56,414 nt of DNA from Aeromonas dhakensis (GCF_000820305.1 NZ_CDBH01000034.1:1-56414); one strand, 5' to 3'. Shown: positions 17,958 to 26,269, counted from the stretch's first letter. Numbers and translations are program-made. The notes: generated by a model from the sequence alone, not told the origin.

Positions 17958-18614
17958 ATGAAGAGAGCCGTAATCGCGGGCATGGTGGCCATTCTGCTGA
18001 GTGGCTGCGCGGTGAAGAACCAGGTCTCCCACAGCCTGCAGGCGATCCCGCTGACCGCCTTCCAGCAGAGTGAAAGCAACCCCAACCAGCGTATCTACAA
18101 GGAGCCCGGCGTGGATCTGCGCCAGTACCAGCAGGTGCTGCTCGATCCCTTGCAGTTCATCCGCCAGGAGAACGGCCAGTGGTACCTGCTGACCGCCAAC
18201 GAGCAGAACGAGATAGGCCGCTACTACCACGCCACCTTCCAGCGCGAACTGATGAGCCACGGCGTCAGGATTGCCACCGCCCCCGGCCCTGGCGTGCTGC
18301 GGGTACAGGCCGCCATCACCAACTTCGACCTGACCCGGCCCGACCCCAAGCTGCGGGATCTGCTGCCCGCCAAGATCGCCATCAACGTCACCCGCGAGGT
18401 GATCGGCAAGGAGCCCTATCTGCTCAGGGTGGGCAGCATGGCCCAACTGCTCGACTCCCAAAGCGGCAAGCTGCTGGTGCGGGTGATGGATGCACGCGAG
18501 AGCCCGGACACCACCCACAAGGAGAGCCCCATCACCGCCGGCGAGATGGCGAAGATGATCGACCAGTGGGCCGCCGGCCGCGCCAAGCAGCTGGCCGACA
18601 ACCTGGGTCGCTGA
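17958..18614 (+). CDS. DUF3313-like lipoprotein
   Basis: A 218-residue protein with a lipoprotein signal (MKRAVIAGMVAILLSGCAVK, lipidated Cys17). The body has the DUF3313 look: YQQVLLDPLQF, then ALR-like YYHATFQRELMSHGVRI, RVQAAITNF, and TREVIGKEPYLLRVGSMAQLLDSQSGKLLVRVMDAR, ending in a helix with DQWAAGRAKQLADNL. AGGAG precedes the ATG at 17958. Likely faces the periplasm from the outer membrane. Function is unknown. A short hairpin follows it. Confidence 0.78.
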   Translation: MKRAVIAGMVAILLSGCAVKNQVSHSLQAIPLTAFQQSESNPNQRIYKEPGVDLRQYQQVLLDPLQFIRQENGQWYLLTANEQNEIGRYYHATFQRELMSHGVRIATAPGPGVLRVQAAITNFDLTRPDPKLRDLLPAKIAINVTREVIGKEPYLLRVGSMAQLLDSQSGKLLVRVMDARESPDTTHKESPITAGEMAKMIDQWAAGRAKQLADNLGR

Positions 18615-18623
18615 ACAGGCTGG

Positions 18624-18645
18624 CCGCCCCAAAAGGGGGGCTTTT
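18624..18645 (+). terminator. terminator after DUF3313-like gene
   Basis: GCCCC...AAAA...GGGGGGC followed by TTTT, 10 bp after the stop. Confidence 0.65.
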
Positions 18646-18715
18646 GGAGCCATGACAGCTGCGTTATCGCCCGAATGTTGATAAGGTCATTACTTTATTG
18701 GCTGGAGGAAAATAT

Positions 18716-19078
18716 ATGAAAAAAGCGCTGTTCCCCATTCTGGTTGCCGTCCTGCTGAGCGCCTGCAGCATGGCTCCACAGCAGCAGGAGTGCGCCCCCA
18801 TGGCCGGCGGATGGCAGAGTCAGCCGTTGCCGAACGCCGGCGCCGAAGCGGCGCTGGCCAGCGTGCTGGCACGCATGAACACCTCCGCCAGGCTGGAGCG
18901 CATTCTCGAGGTGCGCAGCCAGGTGGTCTCCGGGATCAACTACGACATCGCCTTCCGGCTCGACAACGGCGAGGTGTGGAATACCCGCGTCTATCGGGAT
19001 CTCGCCGGCCACTACCAGATGACCCGGCCGGCCGCCCAGGGGGAACTGCCCGCCATGCCTTGCGTCAAGGCCAAATAG
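18716..19078 (+). CDS. cystatin-like lipoprotein, 120 residues
   Basis: The protein starts with a lipoprotein signal (LVAVLLSACSM, lipidated Cys17). The mature part carries the hallmark of cysteine-protease inhibitors: a Gly pair near the N-terminus (Gly31-Gly32 in MAGGWQ), a long helix (about 40-62), and QVVSGINYDIAF, where Q69-V-V-S-G73 matches the cystatin QxVxG loop and INY its usual continuation. Two Cys (26 and 116) could form a disulfide. GGAGG precedes the ATG. It is the only gene between two hairpins. By homology it would inhibit papain-like proteases at the cell surface; that is inferred. Confidence 0.8.
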   Translation: MKKALFPILVAVLLSACSMAPQQQECAPMAGGWQSQPLPNAGAEAALASVLARMNTSARLERILEVRSQVVSGINYDIAFRLDNGEVWNTRVYRDLAGHYQMTRPAAQGELPAMPCVKAK

Positions 19079-19089
19079 CACCGACCATC

Positions 19090-19110
19090 GGGCCCCTCGC
19101 CAGAGGGGCT
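19090..19110 (+). terminator. hairpin after the cystatin-like gene
   Basis: GCCCCTC pairs with GAGGGGC across GCCA, about 15 bp after the stop. The T-run is poor, so it may be an attenuator or stabilising hairpin. Confidence 0.5.
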
Positions 19111-19202
19111 CATCTGACCAGCAAATCTCTGCTGTTCTCCCCGCACTCCGGCAGTCAGGATGACCCTTCCCGTGACCATATCTTCATAGAAAAGGAACCA
19201 CT

Positions 19203-19715
19203 ATGACCCGTCACCCCAGCATCAAACACTGGCGCGAGCTGCAGGAGCCCGAACCCGGCCGCTACTCCGGCAGCGAGGAGCCGCTCTCCCAAGGCAGTGC
19301 CCTCGGCAGACACTACGGCTTTGCCCGTCTCGGCATTCACCACGAGCTGTTGCCGCCGGGCCGGCGCACCAGCTGGCCTCACGCCGAGGAGACAGAGGAC
19401 GAGTTCGTCCACGTGCTGGAAGGCACTCCGGATGTCTGGCTCGACGGCGTGCTCCATCGGCTGCAACCCGGCGACTCGGTCGGCTTCAAGGCGGGCGACG
19501 GGCTGGCCCACACCTTCATCAACAACACAAATCAGCCGGTGCGGCTGCTCTGCGTGGGCGACACCGATCGGGCGGACAACCACATCCACTACGCCCTGCA
19601 CCCCGAGCGCAATCGCTTCATCGGTGAGCGGCACTGGGATGCGGTACCCGAGCGCGAGCTGGGGGATCACGACGGCCTGCCCGACCAGCTGCGCGAGCGC
19701 AACGGCCCCTTCTAG
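19203..19715 (+). CDS. cupin-domain protein
   Basis: A 170-residue cytoplasmic protein with a single cupin barrel: ELLPPGRRTSWPHAEETEDEFVHVLEGTPDVWLDG forms motif 1 and LQPGDSVGFKAGDGLAHTFINN motif 2, with His/Glu residues in metal-ligand positions. The ends are less conserved; RHWDAVPERELGDHDGLPDQLR lies after the barrel. AAAGGAACC precedes the ATG at 19203. An SRPBCC gene follows 78 bp later on the same strand. The enzyme activity, if any, is unknown; sugar- or mannose-isomerase-like and dioxygenase roles are both known in the fold. Confidence 0.82.
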   Translation: MTRHPSIKHWRELQEPEPGRYSGSEEPLSQGSALGRHYGFARLGIHHELLPPGRRTSWPHAEETEDEFVHVLEGTPDVWLDGVLHRLQPGDSVGFKAGDGLAHTFINNTNQPVRLLCVGDTDRADNHIHYALHPERNRFIGERHWDAVPERELGDHDGLPDQLRERNGPF

Positions 19716-19793
19716 GGCGCCACAACCTGCCTCTGGTCGGCAAGCGGACGCAACCGACTATCCTTGATGGACCCAAGGCAACGAGGAAGAGAG

Positions 19794-20243
19794 ATGAAGA
19801 CAGGAACAGTGCGGCTGCATCGGGTGCTCAAGGCACCGCCGATGCGGATCTACCGGGCCTTTATCGAGGCCGATGCGCTGGCCAAATGGCTGCCACCCCA
19901 CGGCTTCACCTGCCAGGTAGAACAGCTGGAGGCCCGGGTCGGCGGCCACTTCCGGATGGCGTTCACCCAGTTCGGCAACGGCCACAGCCACGCCTTTGGC
20001 GGCGAATACCTGGAGCTCGAACCGGGCAAGCGCATTCGCTACACCGACAGCTTCGACGACCCCAACCTGCCGGGGGTGATGCACGTGACCGTGATCCTGA
20101 CCGGGGTGGTGTGCGGCACCGAACTCGTTATCGTGCAGGAGGGGATCCCCGCGGCCATCCCGGTGGAGATGTGCTATCTCGGCTGGCAGGAGTCGTTGGC
20201 CCAGCTGGCGGCCCTGGTGGAGCCGGAGATCCCGCCGGGCTGA
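19794..20243 (+). CDS. SRPBCC (AHSA1-like) domain protein
   Basis: A 149-residue START/Bet v1-like protein. LHRVLKAPPMRIYRAFIEADALAKWLPPHGF is the typical AHSA1 opening, followed by GGHFRMAF and a long C-terminal helix (CYLGWQESLAQLAALVEPE). The fold makes a hydrophobic pocket; ligands are unknown. ATG at 19794 has GAGGAAGAG upstream. It may be read with the cupin gene. A strong terminator follows. Confidence 0.87.
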   Translation: MKTGTVRLHRVLKAPPMRIYRAFIEADALAKWLPPHGFTCQVEQLEARVGGHFRMAFTQFGNGHSHAFGGEYLELEPGKRIRYTDSFDDPNLPGVMHVTVILTGVVCGTELVIVQEGIPAAIPVEMCYLGWQESLAQLAALVEPEIPPG

Positions 20244-20255
20244 GTGACGCCCACG

Positions 20256-20287
20256 AAAAAGCCTGCCAGCCGGCAGGCTTTTTTTAT
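20256..20287 (+). terminator. rho-independent terminator after the SRPBCC gene
   Basis: AAAAAGCCTGCC pairs with GGCAGGCTTTTT and continues into Ts. A nearly identical hairpin lies at 21132-21162 on the far side of the next gene. Confidence 0.88.
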
Positions 20288-20322
20288 TGCTGGCGGCCTG
20301 TGCGCCAAACCACCATCCGGGC

Positions 20323-21003
20323 TCAGCGGCCGGGGGCCTTGTCCAGCGGGAAGGCGAAGAGATCGCGGCGATAGGTCTCGACCACCAGGCTGAACGGCAC
20401 GCCATCCCCCCGTGAGAGGATGGCCCTATGCTGCAGCACCCGCTCGGGGATCGCCAGCGGCTGGTCACTGCTGGTGAGGGTGGGCATCTGCATCTCCCAA
20501 CCGGTCGGCAGGGGGGCCCACAGCAGGGTGGAAGAGAGGGTCCGGCGGCTGAAGTTGAGCGCCTTGACGGCCAGGCCAAACGGGGTATCGCTGGTGTCGA
20601 GGAGCCGGTTCATCTCGGGAGTGAGGCGGCTTTGCACGTACCAGTTGTCCGCTTCGGAGAAGACATGATCGCCGCAGGCGAGCTGCACCCGGCGATAGCC
20701 GACGGGCTCGTCGGCCGCGATCTTGAGCTGCTCGCGGACGGCGGCGTCGGCCGGTTTGCGGGTATCCTGATCACGCAGGGCGCGGATGCGCGGCTCCCCG
20801 GCCATCCGGTGGTCGGCGCACCAGTTCTGCAGGGTGACGGTGGCGCTCGGGTTGCTGAGCAGGGTGGCATTGAGGGTCTGCAGCAGCGCCTGCGCCTTGA
20901 GACGGGTGACGGGGGTGTCGGGCCAGCTTGCGGCGACGCTTTCCTGCGCCTGCGCGGCGCCATGGCACAGCAAGGCCGCCAGCATCATTACTCGGATCTT
21001 CAT
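20323..21003 (-). CDS. periplasmic protein with chorismate-lyase/UTRA-like pattern
   Basis: A 226-residue protein with a cleavable signal peptide (MKIRVMMLAALLCHGAAQA/QES). The mature part has the run YRRVQLACGDHVFSEADNWY, then LDTSDTPFGLAV and a C-terminal ETYRRDLFAFPL, which together recall the UbiC/UTRA fold (R..L.C, acidic pocket, TPLG, terminal Glu). UbiC is cytoplasmic, so an exported relative is odd. Similarity is my reading of the pattern, not an alignment. The gene stands alone, flanked by two matching hairpins. A start at 21096 is open but lacks a signal peptide. Confidence 0.6.
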   Translation of the reverse strand: MKIRVMMLAALLCHGAAQAQESVAASWPDTPVTRLKAQALLQTLNATLLSNPSATVTLQNWCADHRMAGEPRIRALRDQDTRKPADAAVREQLKIAADEPVGYRRVQLACGDHVFSEADNWYVQSRLTPEMNRLLDTSDTPFGLAVKALNFSRRTLSSTLLWAPLPTGWEMQMPTLTSSDQPLAIPERVLQHRAILSRGDGVPFSLVVETYRRDLFAFPLDKAPGR

Positions 21004-21131
21004 GTTTCTCTTACCCTTTCTACTTTGACGCCGGATTGTAACCGCGCGAGGGCCGAAGACCACGCCTTTATGCCCAGAGCCGTCGCCAGCGACCATGCCG
21101 CTAGATCCGGCTCGTTCCCCGTTCGCGGATA

Positions 21132-21162
21132 AAAAAAGCCTGCCAGCGGGCAGGCTTTTTCG
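21132..21162. terminator. GCCTGCC hairpin between the UbiC-like and DUF1993 genes
   Basis: AAAAAGCCTGCC...GGCAGGCTTTTT with AGCG/G as loop. It lies downstream of the DUF1993 gene on the minus strand and repeats the hairpin at 20256-20287. Confidence 0.8.
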
Positions 21163-21176
21163 TTCCTGAATACAGC

Positions 21177-21677
21177 TTATTGCAGCTTGATGGCGCCCAG
21201 GTAATCCCCCTTGCCGAGCTCGACCCCGGCCTTGCGCAGCAGGGCATAGGTCATGGTGAGGTGGAAGTAGAAGTTGGGGATGCCGTATTCATGCACGCAG
21301 GTGTAGCCGTCCATCCCCTTGCCACCGGCCCAGTAGGGGTAGTAGTGACCGCTCGCATACTGGCTGAAGTCGGCCTCCAGCTTGCTCTGCAGATAGGTGA
21401 GGGTCTTGGTCACATGGGCGCGCAGATCCGCCATGGTCTTGGGGTCATCCCCCAGCACCGGCGGCTCGCTCAGGCTGGCGGTGGCCACCACGGCGCGGGC
21501 GCTGTCGCAGCAGATCAGCACCTGCTTGGCCAGCGGCAGCATGTCGACGATGAGGCGCTCATTGAAGAAGTTCTCCACGTTGAACTTCTTGGCGGTGGCG
21601 TGGGCCTCGGCCTTGGCCAGACAGTGGTCGAGGTTGGTCAGCATCTTGATAAACTGGGCGGCAATCTCACGATTCAT
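21177..21677 (-). CDS. DUF1993-family protein
   Basis: A 166-residue mostly helical protein. FIKMLTNLDHCLAKAEAHA at the start, ERLIVDMLPLAKQVLICCDSA in the middle and YGIPNFYFHLTMTYALLRKAGVELGKGDYLG at the end match DUF1993 (related to DinB-like four-helix bundles). Eukaryotic and bacterial members have no settled function. ATG at 21677 chosen because homology starts there; the frame to 21719 lacks a site. It stands alone, ended by the GCCTGCC hairpin. Confidence 0.8.
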   Translation of the reverse strand: MNREIAAQFIKMLTNLDHCLAKAEAHATAKKFNVENFFNERLIVDMLPLAKQVLICCDSARAVVATASLSEPPVLGDDPKTMADLRAHVTKTLTYLQSKLEADFSQYASGHYYPYWAGGKGMDGYTCVHEYGIPNFYFHLTMTYALLRKAGVELGKGDYLGAIKLQ

Positions 21678-21854
21678 AATGCGCTCTTGGTTGGTTGAAG
21701 GCGGTTGCACGAGCGGCATCCACTATAGCGTATCCCCCCGTTTGTTCGAGCCCGCCCCCGCAAAATGCCGGCCCCGGCCAGTTGCCCAGCGACAGGATTG
21801 GACGGCCCCAGCGGCTGCCGATATGCCGAGGCCCTCTTTGGCTCTTTTCTGATC

Positions 21855-21870
21855 TGTGACATGCATCACT
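21855..21870 (+). promoter_or_regulatory. CRP-like site upstream of small gene 21940
   Basis: TGTGA-N6-TCACT matches the CRP consensus TGTGA-N6-TCACA at nine of ten key bases. It lies about 70 bp before the ATG of the next gene, a usual distance for activation. Binding is inferred. Confidence 0.55.
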
Positions 21871-21939
21871 CTTTTACAGAGGCGTAGGCTGATTCGCGCA
21901 GCCCGGGCATGCCGCCGGGCACCACAAAAGGAGAGTGCC

Positions 21940-22137
21940 ATGAAAATCTATGACCGAAACCGTAATGCGCTGACACCGGGTCAGCGGGTGATGATCGCCG
22001 CTACCGGCGCCGTCGACGTACTGAAAGAGGCCCACACCGACAACCTGACCCCCTATCAGGCTGAGCACCAGCAGTGCGTGCTGCTGGCCAACTCCCGGGA
22101 GCGCTATGCCCCCATCGAGTTGATTAGACTAGGCTGA
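21940..22137 (+). CDS. small cytoplasmic protein, 65 residues
   Basis: The protein MKIYDRNRNALTPGQRVMIA... is soluble, with a small beta-rich opening (GQRVMIAATGAVDVLKEAH) and QQCVLLANSRERYAPIELIRLG at the end, like a short SH3/KOW-type barrel. AAAGGAGAG gives a strong ribosome site. A CRP-like site precedes it and a terminator follows (22175-22207), so it is a complete single-gene unit. I do not recognise the family. Real coding is likely from the site and codon use. Confidence 0.75.
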   Translation: MKIYDRNRNALTPGQRVMIAATGAVDVLKEAHTDNLTPYQAEHQQCVLLANSRERYAPIELIRLG

Positions 22138-22174
22138 TATCCAGCGTTACCTGTCACCCTACTCTTTACAATTC

Positions 22175-22207
22175 ACCCGGCCGCCGCGCCCCGTTGGGGC
22201 CGGGTTT
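22175..22207 (+). terminator. terminator after the 65-residue gene
   Basis: ACCCGGCC pairs with GGCCGGGT and is followed by TT, 38 bp after the stop. Confidence 0.65.
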
Positions 22208-22365
22208 CTGCGCTCTACCTCCATCTCCACACCGCGTCATGGGAGCATGCACGCTATCGTCACGGGGATCGCCATGAACAGGGTGTGGCTCAACCCCTTC
22301 CACTACATCTACTCACCTGTACGGACTACCCTCATCGGGGTGCCACATAACAAGGAGAGTGAATC

Positions 22366-23769
22366 ATGTACGGGAAAATCCTTCTGATCGTCTGTCTGTT
22401 ATTACAGGGTTGTACCAATACTCCTCAACGCCGGCTTGCCTCGGCAGAAAAGCAATTGAGTACAGATGGTGAAACCACCATGCTGTATCACTCTGTTCTT
22501 TATTATCCGGATGAACTGAGTTTGCGTTTTGATGGTTATCTGATTGGCGTGGAAAAAAGCCCGCGTGATCTGGTCTCTACACCACAAAGCGTGAAGGTCA
22601 GCACATCCTCAGAGAAGACCTTAAAGACATCAACAGACGCATTATTAAACCAGCCCAAGTTGTTGTATATCTCGCATATTCTGCGAGAGCAGGCCCAGCC
22701 CCAATCCGCCGAAAACCATACCTGTGCCTTGTATAACCTTTATCAACGACTGGAGCCCGCACAATCCCAGCTGGTTGAACCCTGCGCCGAGCAGAATATG
22801 CTACCGATGGCCACCACGCATCGGCGTTGCCAGGATAAAGAGGTCTGCGGTTATGACGACAGTTGGGATGCGTTGAAGCTGTTAAAACAGAGCATGATTC
22901 AGCGCCTGATGACGCAGGCCAATACAGGCAAGCCTTACAGCGACATTGTGGTCATTGTCATGGGCTGGAATACGGTGCAAGAAGAGGCAATTCGCAACTT
23001 CAACTCCATCATGCTCAATGTGAAACGCAGTGCCCCTGCCGATTTCAATCCCCTGGTTATCGGTGTCACCTGGCCTAGCCAATGGAGCAGCAGTTGGATT
23101 GAACCGATTTATCGACTCACCAGCTTCCCCACCAAGGCAGGCGACGCCGACGAACTCGGCCTGAGCTGGCTGGGTGTACTAATACAGCAGACACTGCCGG
23201 AAGTAAAAGCCGCATTGCCTCAAGCCCAGCAAGCGCAACTCACGACCTCGCTGATTGGCCATAGCTTTGGCAGCCGTGCTTCCAATGTGGCTGCCTGCTT
23301 TGGTCCAGCCATTTATCAGGATCACTACCAGCCCCCCACTGCGGGCATTGATAACCTGATCAACCTGCAAGGAGCCTTTAAACTGACCCGGCTGACCGAT
23401 AACGCCACATCGACCTCAGCGACGGTGTTTTGCCCTCTGGTCAAGCAGGTAGCGCTGACGGCATCGATCAATGACCAAGCCATGAACAAGGCGCCCGGGG
23501 GAGGCTATGCCGGCGATGCCAGGAGCTATGCAGAGATTTGCTCCAATACCAACACCCTTATTCGCTGCGCCTTCGCCGATCATCACGGTAACCTGTTCGG
23601 TGTCAGCGGCCCAGCCCGCAGCAACATCACCTATATCGAGGCGAGCAGTCTCATCAGTGAGAACGCCTATCTAAGTGGTGGTGGCGCGCACAGTGACATC
23701 TATCGCAAAGAACATGGCCGTCTGATTTATCAGCTGATGCGAAAGGGAAAAACTCCCCCTCTTGATTGA
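22366..23769 (+). CDS. lipoprotein with alpha/beta-hydrolase motif
   Basis: A 467-residue protein with a lipoprotein signal (MYGKILLIVCLLLQGCTN, lipidated Cys16). The hydrolase core is in the middle: VVIVMGWNTVQEEAIRNF, PLVIGVTWPS and the nucleophile elbow LIGHSFGSRAS with Ser300. His442 in GGAHSDIYRKEHG is a good catalytic His. The long N-terminal part (about 20-190) is unfamiliar. Several Cys suggest disulfides. AAGGAGAGTG precedes the ATG. Codon use is visibly AT-richer than that of the neighbours, hinting at later acquisition. It is a likely esterase/lipase-type enzyme at the cell surface; substrate unknown. Confidence 0.72.
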   Translation: MYGKILLIVCLLLQGCTNTPQRRLASAEKQLSTDGETTMLYHSVLYYPDELSLRFDGYLIGVEKSPRDLVSTPQSVKVSTSSEKTLKTSTDALLNQPKLLYISHILREQAQPQSAENHTCALYNLYQRLEPAQSQLVEPCAEQNMLPMATTHRRCQDKEVCGYDDSWDALKLLKQSMIQRLMTQANTGKPYSDIVVIVMGWNTVQEEAIRNFNSIMLNVKRSAPADFNPLVIGVTWPSQWSSSWIEPIYRLTSFPTKAGDADELGLSWLGVLIQQTLPEVKAALPQAQQAQLTTSLIGHSFGSRASNVAACFGPAIYQDHYQPPTAGIDNLINLQGAFKLTRLTDNATSTSATVFCPLVKQVALTASINDQAMNKAPGGGYAGDARSYAEICSNTNTLIRCAFADHHGNLFGVSGPARSNITYIEASSLISENAYLSGGGAHSDIYRKEHGRLIYQLMRKGKTPPLD

Positions 23770-23864
23770 GGAGCAGCGCAGCATTCACACCGAATCCGTC
23801 AGTCTGCTGCGCCATATCGTTCCGGCGGGTGATCACAACACCTCACCCGCCACCATCAAGGACC

Positions 23865-24209
23865 TCAAGAGACTGGCTCGATGGCGCTGGCTGGGATCCA
23901 GCCAGATTGCCCTTGATCGTTATGTACCCAGAGCCAGCCTGCCAGCTCCCGCTCCACCCGCACCCTCTCCCCCGCCGCCACATCCAGCTCGCGGGCGGTA
24001 TAGTCCTGACGCGCCTGCGCCTCCTGCGCGCTGATCGGCGTCAGCAGCGACAGGGGCGCCCACCCCTCGTTGCCGTCTGCGGTAAAGGTGCGCACCCAGC
24101 CCGGAAACTCGTCATCTTCGTGGCCGATGCGCACCCACTCTCCGGCCCGAAAGGTGATGGGATTGGGGTAACAGGTGTGGTACGCCGTGGTGATCAACGC
24201 CAGCATCAT
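23865..24209 (-). CDS. small protein with two SH3-like domains
   Basis: A 114-residue cytoplasmic protein. The first half (ALITTAYHTCYPNPITFRAGEWVRIGHED, GWVRTFTADGNEGWAPLSLL) and the second half (RQDYTARELDVAAGERVRVEREL, GWLWVHNDQGQSGWIPASAIE) each read as an SH3 barrel with the closing G-W-x-P motif. GGAGG stands 5 nt before ATG at 24209. Bacterial SH3 pairs of this kind are of unknown role; the binding partner cannot be seen. It converges on the hydrolase lipoprotein gene. Confidence 0.78.
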   Translation of the reverse strand: MMLALITTAYHTCYPNPITFRAGEWVRIGHEDDEFPGWVRTFTADGNEGWAPLSLLTPISAQEAQARQDYTARELDVAAGERVRVERELAGWLWVHNDQGQSGWIPASAIEPVS

Positions 24210-24443
24210 CACATCCTCCGACAGGTTCTGTTTGGTGACGCCCCGAGTCATACCACAACCCGAGCCCCGTTGCGTCAACCGGGCTCACATCCTCTGGCAG
24301 GGTGCGCCATCCCCCGGGGCGGGCCGGCGATCCTGCTCCCCGCTATTCATTACTGTCAGTGAATTTTCATATCAACAGAGCGCCATTTCAGTGAGCACAT
24401 CACCGCCCTAGACTGCTTCTCGAACCTTAACGAGGAGTCTTGT

Positions 24444-25229
24444 ATGAAGCCCACCCATATTACATTGCTGGCCGGCACCATCGCTTCGGCCCTCTCTTTC
24501 AACACCTTCGCCGGTGACCTGGTCTCGGTGCAGTTCAGCGATGGCCGCGCCGCCGTGACCGGCGTCGAGGCGGTCAACAAAGCGCTCAACCCCATCGGCG
24601 TCAACGTGATCACCGTCGACATCCCCGACGCCGCCAGGCCGCTGCTGGAGGCCTCCCACCGCCGCGCGTTGACCAAAGCGGAGCACGGCGCCCTGATTGC
24701 AGCCTTCAACCTGAGTCAGGGGGAGCTGCTGGAGCAGGCCAGGCTCGCAGGCCGCGAGCCTGCGGTGCAAGGGGGCGGCGTCGCCACCGAGGAGACCGGC
24801 GTCGGCCCCTACCCCAAGGTCTATGACCTGATGGCGCTGGACGATCGCACCCGCAGCGCCGTGCTCGGCAAATATGGCCGCATGCACGTCAACTCCGCAG
24901 AGGACGGCACCGACATCGACGAGGTGATGACGGTAGTCAGCGGCGGCCCCTTCCGCTGGGGCTTTACACTCAAAGACGGCAGCATAGCCCGCTTCCAGAT
25001 AGACAAGGTGGGCCTTGAGGACAAGGCCGTGCGGATCAGCTATCACGGGCTGGGCATGCACGCCGGACTGATGGATGCCAAACAGGGGCTGCTGGTGGCC
25101 TTCGCCCACGGTCCAAAGGAATTCACCATGCGCTACCAGGCCGACGTGCCCCACGCCCAGCTGCTCGGCACCAACCCCTGGGCCGATGTCGGCATCAGCC
25201 TGCCTCCCGCCCCCGGCAAGGCGCAATAA
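24444..25229 (+). CDS. secreted protein of unknown family
   Basis: A 261-residue protein with a signal peptide (MKPTHITLLAGTIASALSFNTFA/GDL). It has no Cys in the mature part. Residues 25-120 look helical with VEAVNKALNPIGVNVITVDIPDAARPLLEASHRRAL. The rest is beta-rich (RWGFTLKDGSIARFQIDKVGLED). I do not recognise the family. CGAGGAGTC precedes the ATG. It lies 146 bp upstream of a LysR gene on the same strand; a GGTGAATTCACC palindrome lies between them, so the two may be linked in control. Confidence 0.65.
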   Translation: MKPTHITLLAGTIASALSFNTFAGDLVSVQFSDGRAAVTGVEAVNKALNPIGVNVITVDIPDAARPLLEASHRRALTKAEHGALIAAFNLSQGELLEQARLAGREPAVQGGGVATEETGVGPYPKVYDLMALDDRTRSAVLGKYGRMHVNSAEDGTDIDEVMTVVSGGPFRWGFTLKDGSIARFQIDKVGLEDKAVRISYHGLGMHAGLMDAKQGLLVAFAHGPKEFTMRYQADVPHAQLLGTNPWADVGISLPPAPGKAQ

Positions 25230-25314
25230 GCCGCCGCGGCACCGGGCGGTCGGGTCAAGGCCCTGCCGCCCTTGTTGTGCCTGTCTGTTACCTGGCGCCC
25301 GGCGAGCCGGATTG

Positions 25315-25326
25315 GGTGAATTCACC
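25315..25326 (+). promoter_or_regulatory. palindrome in the LysR gene promoter
   Basis: GGTGAATTCACC is a perfect 12-bp palindrome 50 bp before the LysR ATG. AGTGAATT also occurs at 24358-24365 (upstream of the secreted-protein gene) and in the GTAGTGAATTATC next to the LysR start. A shared operator is possible. Confidence 0.4.
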
Positions 25327-25375
25327 GCGCCATGATGGCACCATCATTTACCAGTAGTGAATTATCGGGGGCAGG

Positions 25376-26269
25376 ATGAACAAGATCACGGCGCTGAACG
25401 TCTTTCGCCGGGTGGTGGAGATGGGCACCTTCAGGGCGGCGGCAGATGATCTGCACCTCTCACAGGCGGCTGTCAGCAAGAACATCAACGAGCTGGAAGC
25501 CTATCTCGGCATCGCCCTCATCAACCGCACCACCCGGCGGCTGAGCGTCACCGAAGCCGGCATGACCTATTACCGCCAGATTTGCGCCGTGCTGGATGGC
25601 CTGGACGCCGCCGACCAGTCCATCATGGCCACCTCCTTCACCCCCAGGGGCAGACTGAGGATCGGCATGCCCATGTCCTACGGGCTGATCCGGCTCAACC
25701 CCCTCGTCTGCGAGTTTCAGCGCCGCTATCCGGCGATCGGCATCGAGGTGATCCTGAGCGACGCCTACATGGATCTGGTGGATCAGGGGCTGGACGTGGT
25801 GATCCGTGGGGCAGGCGCCCTGGATGACTCCACCCTGCGTGCCAAACCCCTGTGCCAGGTGCAGCGGGTGCTGTGCGCCGCCCCCGACTATCTCAAGGAG
25901 GCGGGTCAGCCCGCCCATCCGGAGGATCTCAAAGATCACAACTGCCTGCGCTACAGCCTCTCCTCTTCCCCCAACAAGTGGTGCTTTAGCCGGGCAGAGG
26001 AGAGCCTGGCGGTGGATATGCGTCTTGCCAGCTTCTGCGCCAACAACGGCATCGCCCTCAAACAGGCTGCGGTGCAAGGGCTTGGGGTGATCCTGGTGCC
26101 GCATGAGTTCGTAGCAAGCGAGCTGGCGGACGGCACCCTGGTCAAACTACTTCCCGACTGGCAACCCGACCCACACGCCCTGTTCGCCGTCTACCCCTTC
26201 CACAAGGAGCAGTCCCCCAACGTGCGGCTTTTTATCGAATTTATCGTCAAGGAGTTTCAGCTGAGGTAG
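25376..26269 (+). CDS. LysR-family transcriptional regulator
   Basis: A 297-residue regulator. The winged helix-turn-helix covers residues about 4-62 (FRAAADDLHLSQAAVSKNINELE, LINRTTRRLSVTEAG) and the effector domain about 90-295. It resembles the CrgA/PtrR-like group by its short linker and DQGLDVVIRGAG motif. The target is unknown; the secreted protein upstream is a candidate because related GTGAATT sequences lie in front of both genes. GGGGCAGG precedes the ATG at 25376. Confidence 0.87.
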   Translation: MNKITALNVFRRVVEMGTFRAAADDLHLSQAAVSKNINELEAYLGIALINRTTRRLSVTEAGMTYYRQICAVLDGLDAADQSIMATSFTPRGRLRIGMPMSYGLIRLNPLVCEFQRRYPAIGIEVILSDAYMDLVDQGLDVVIRGAGALDDSTLRAKPLCQVQRVLCAAPDYLKEAGQPAHPEDLKDHNCLRYSLSSSPNKWCFSRAEESLAVDMRLASFCANNGIALKQAAVQGLGVILVPHEFVASELADGTLVKLLPDWQPDPHALFAVYPFHKEQSPNVRLFIEFIVKEFQLR

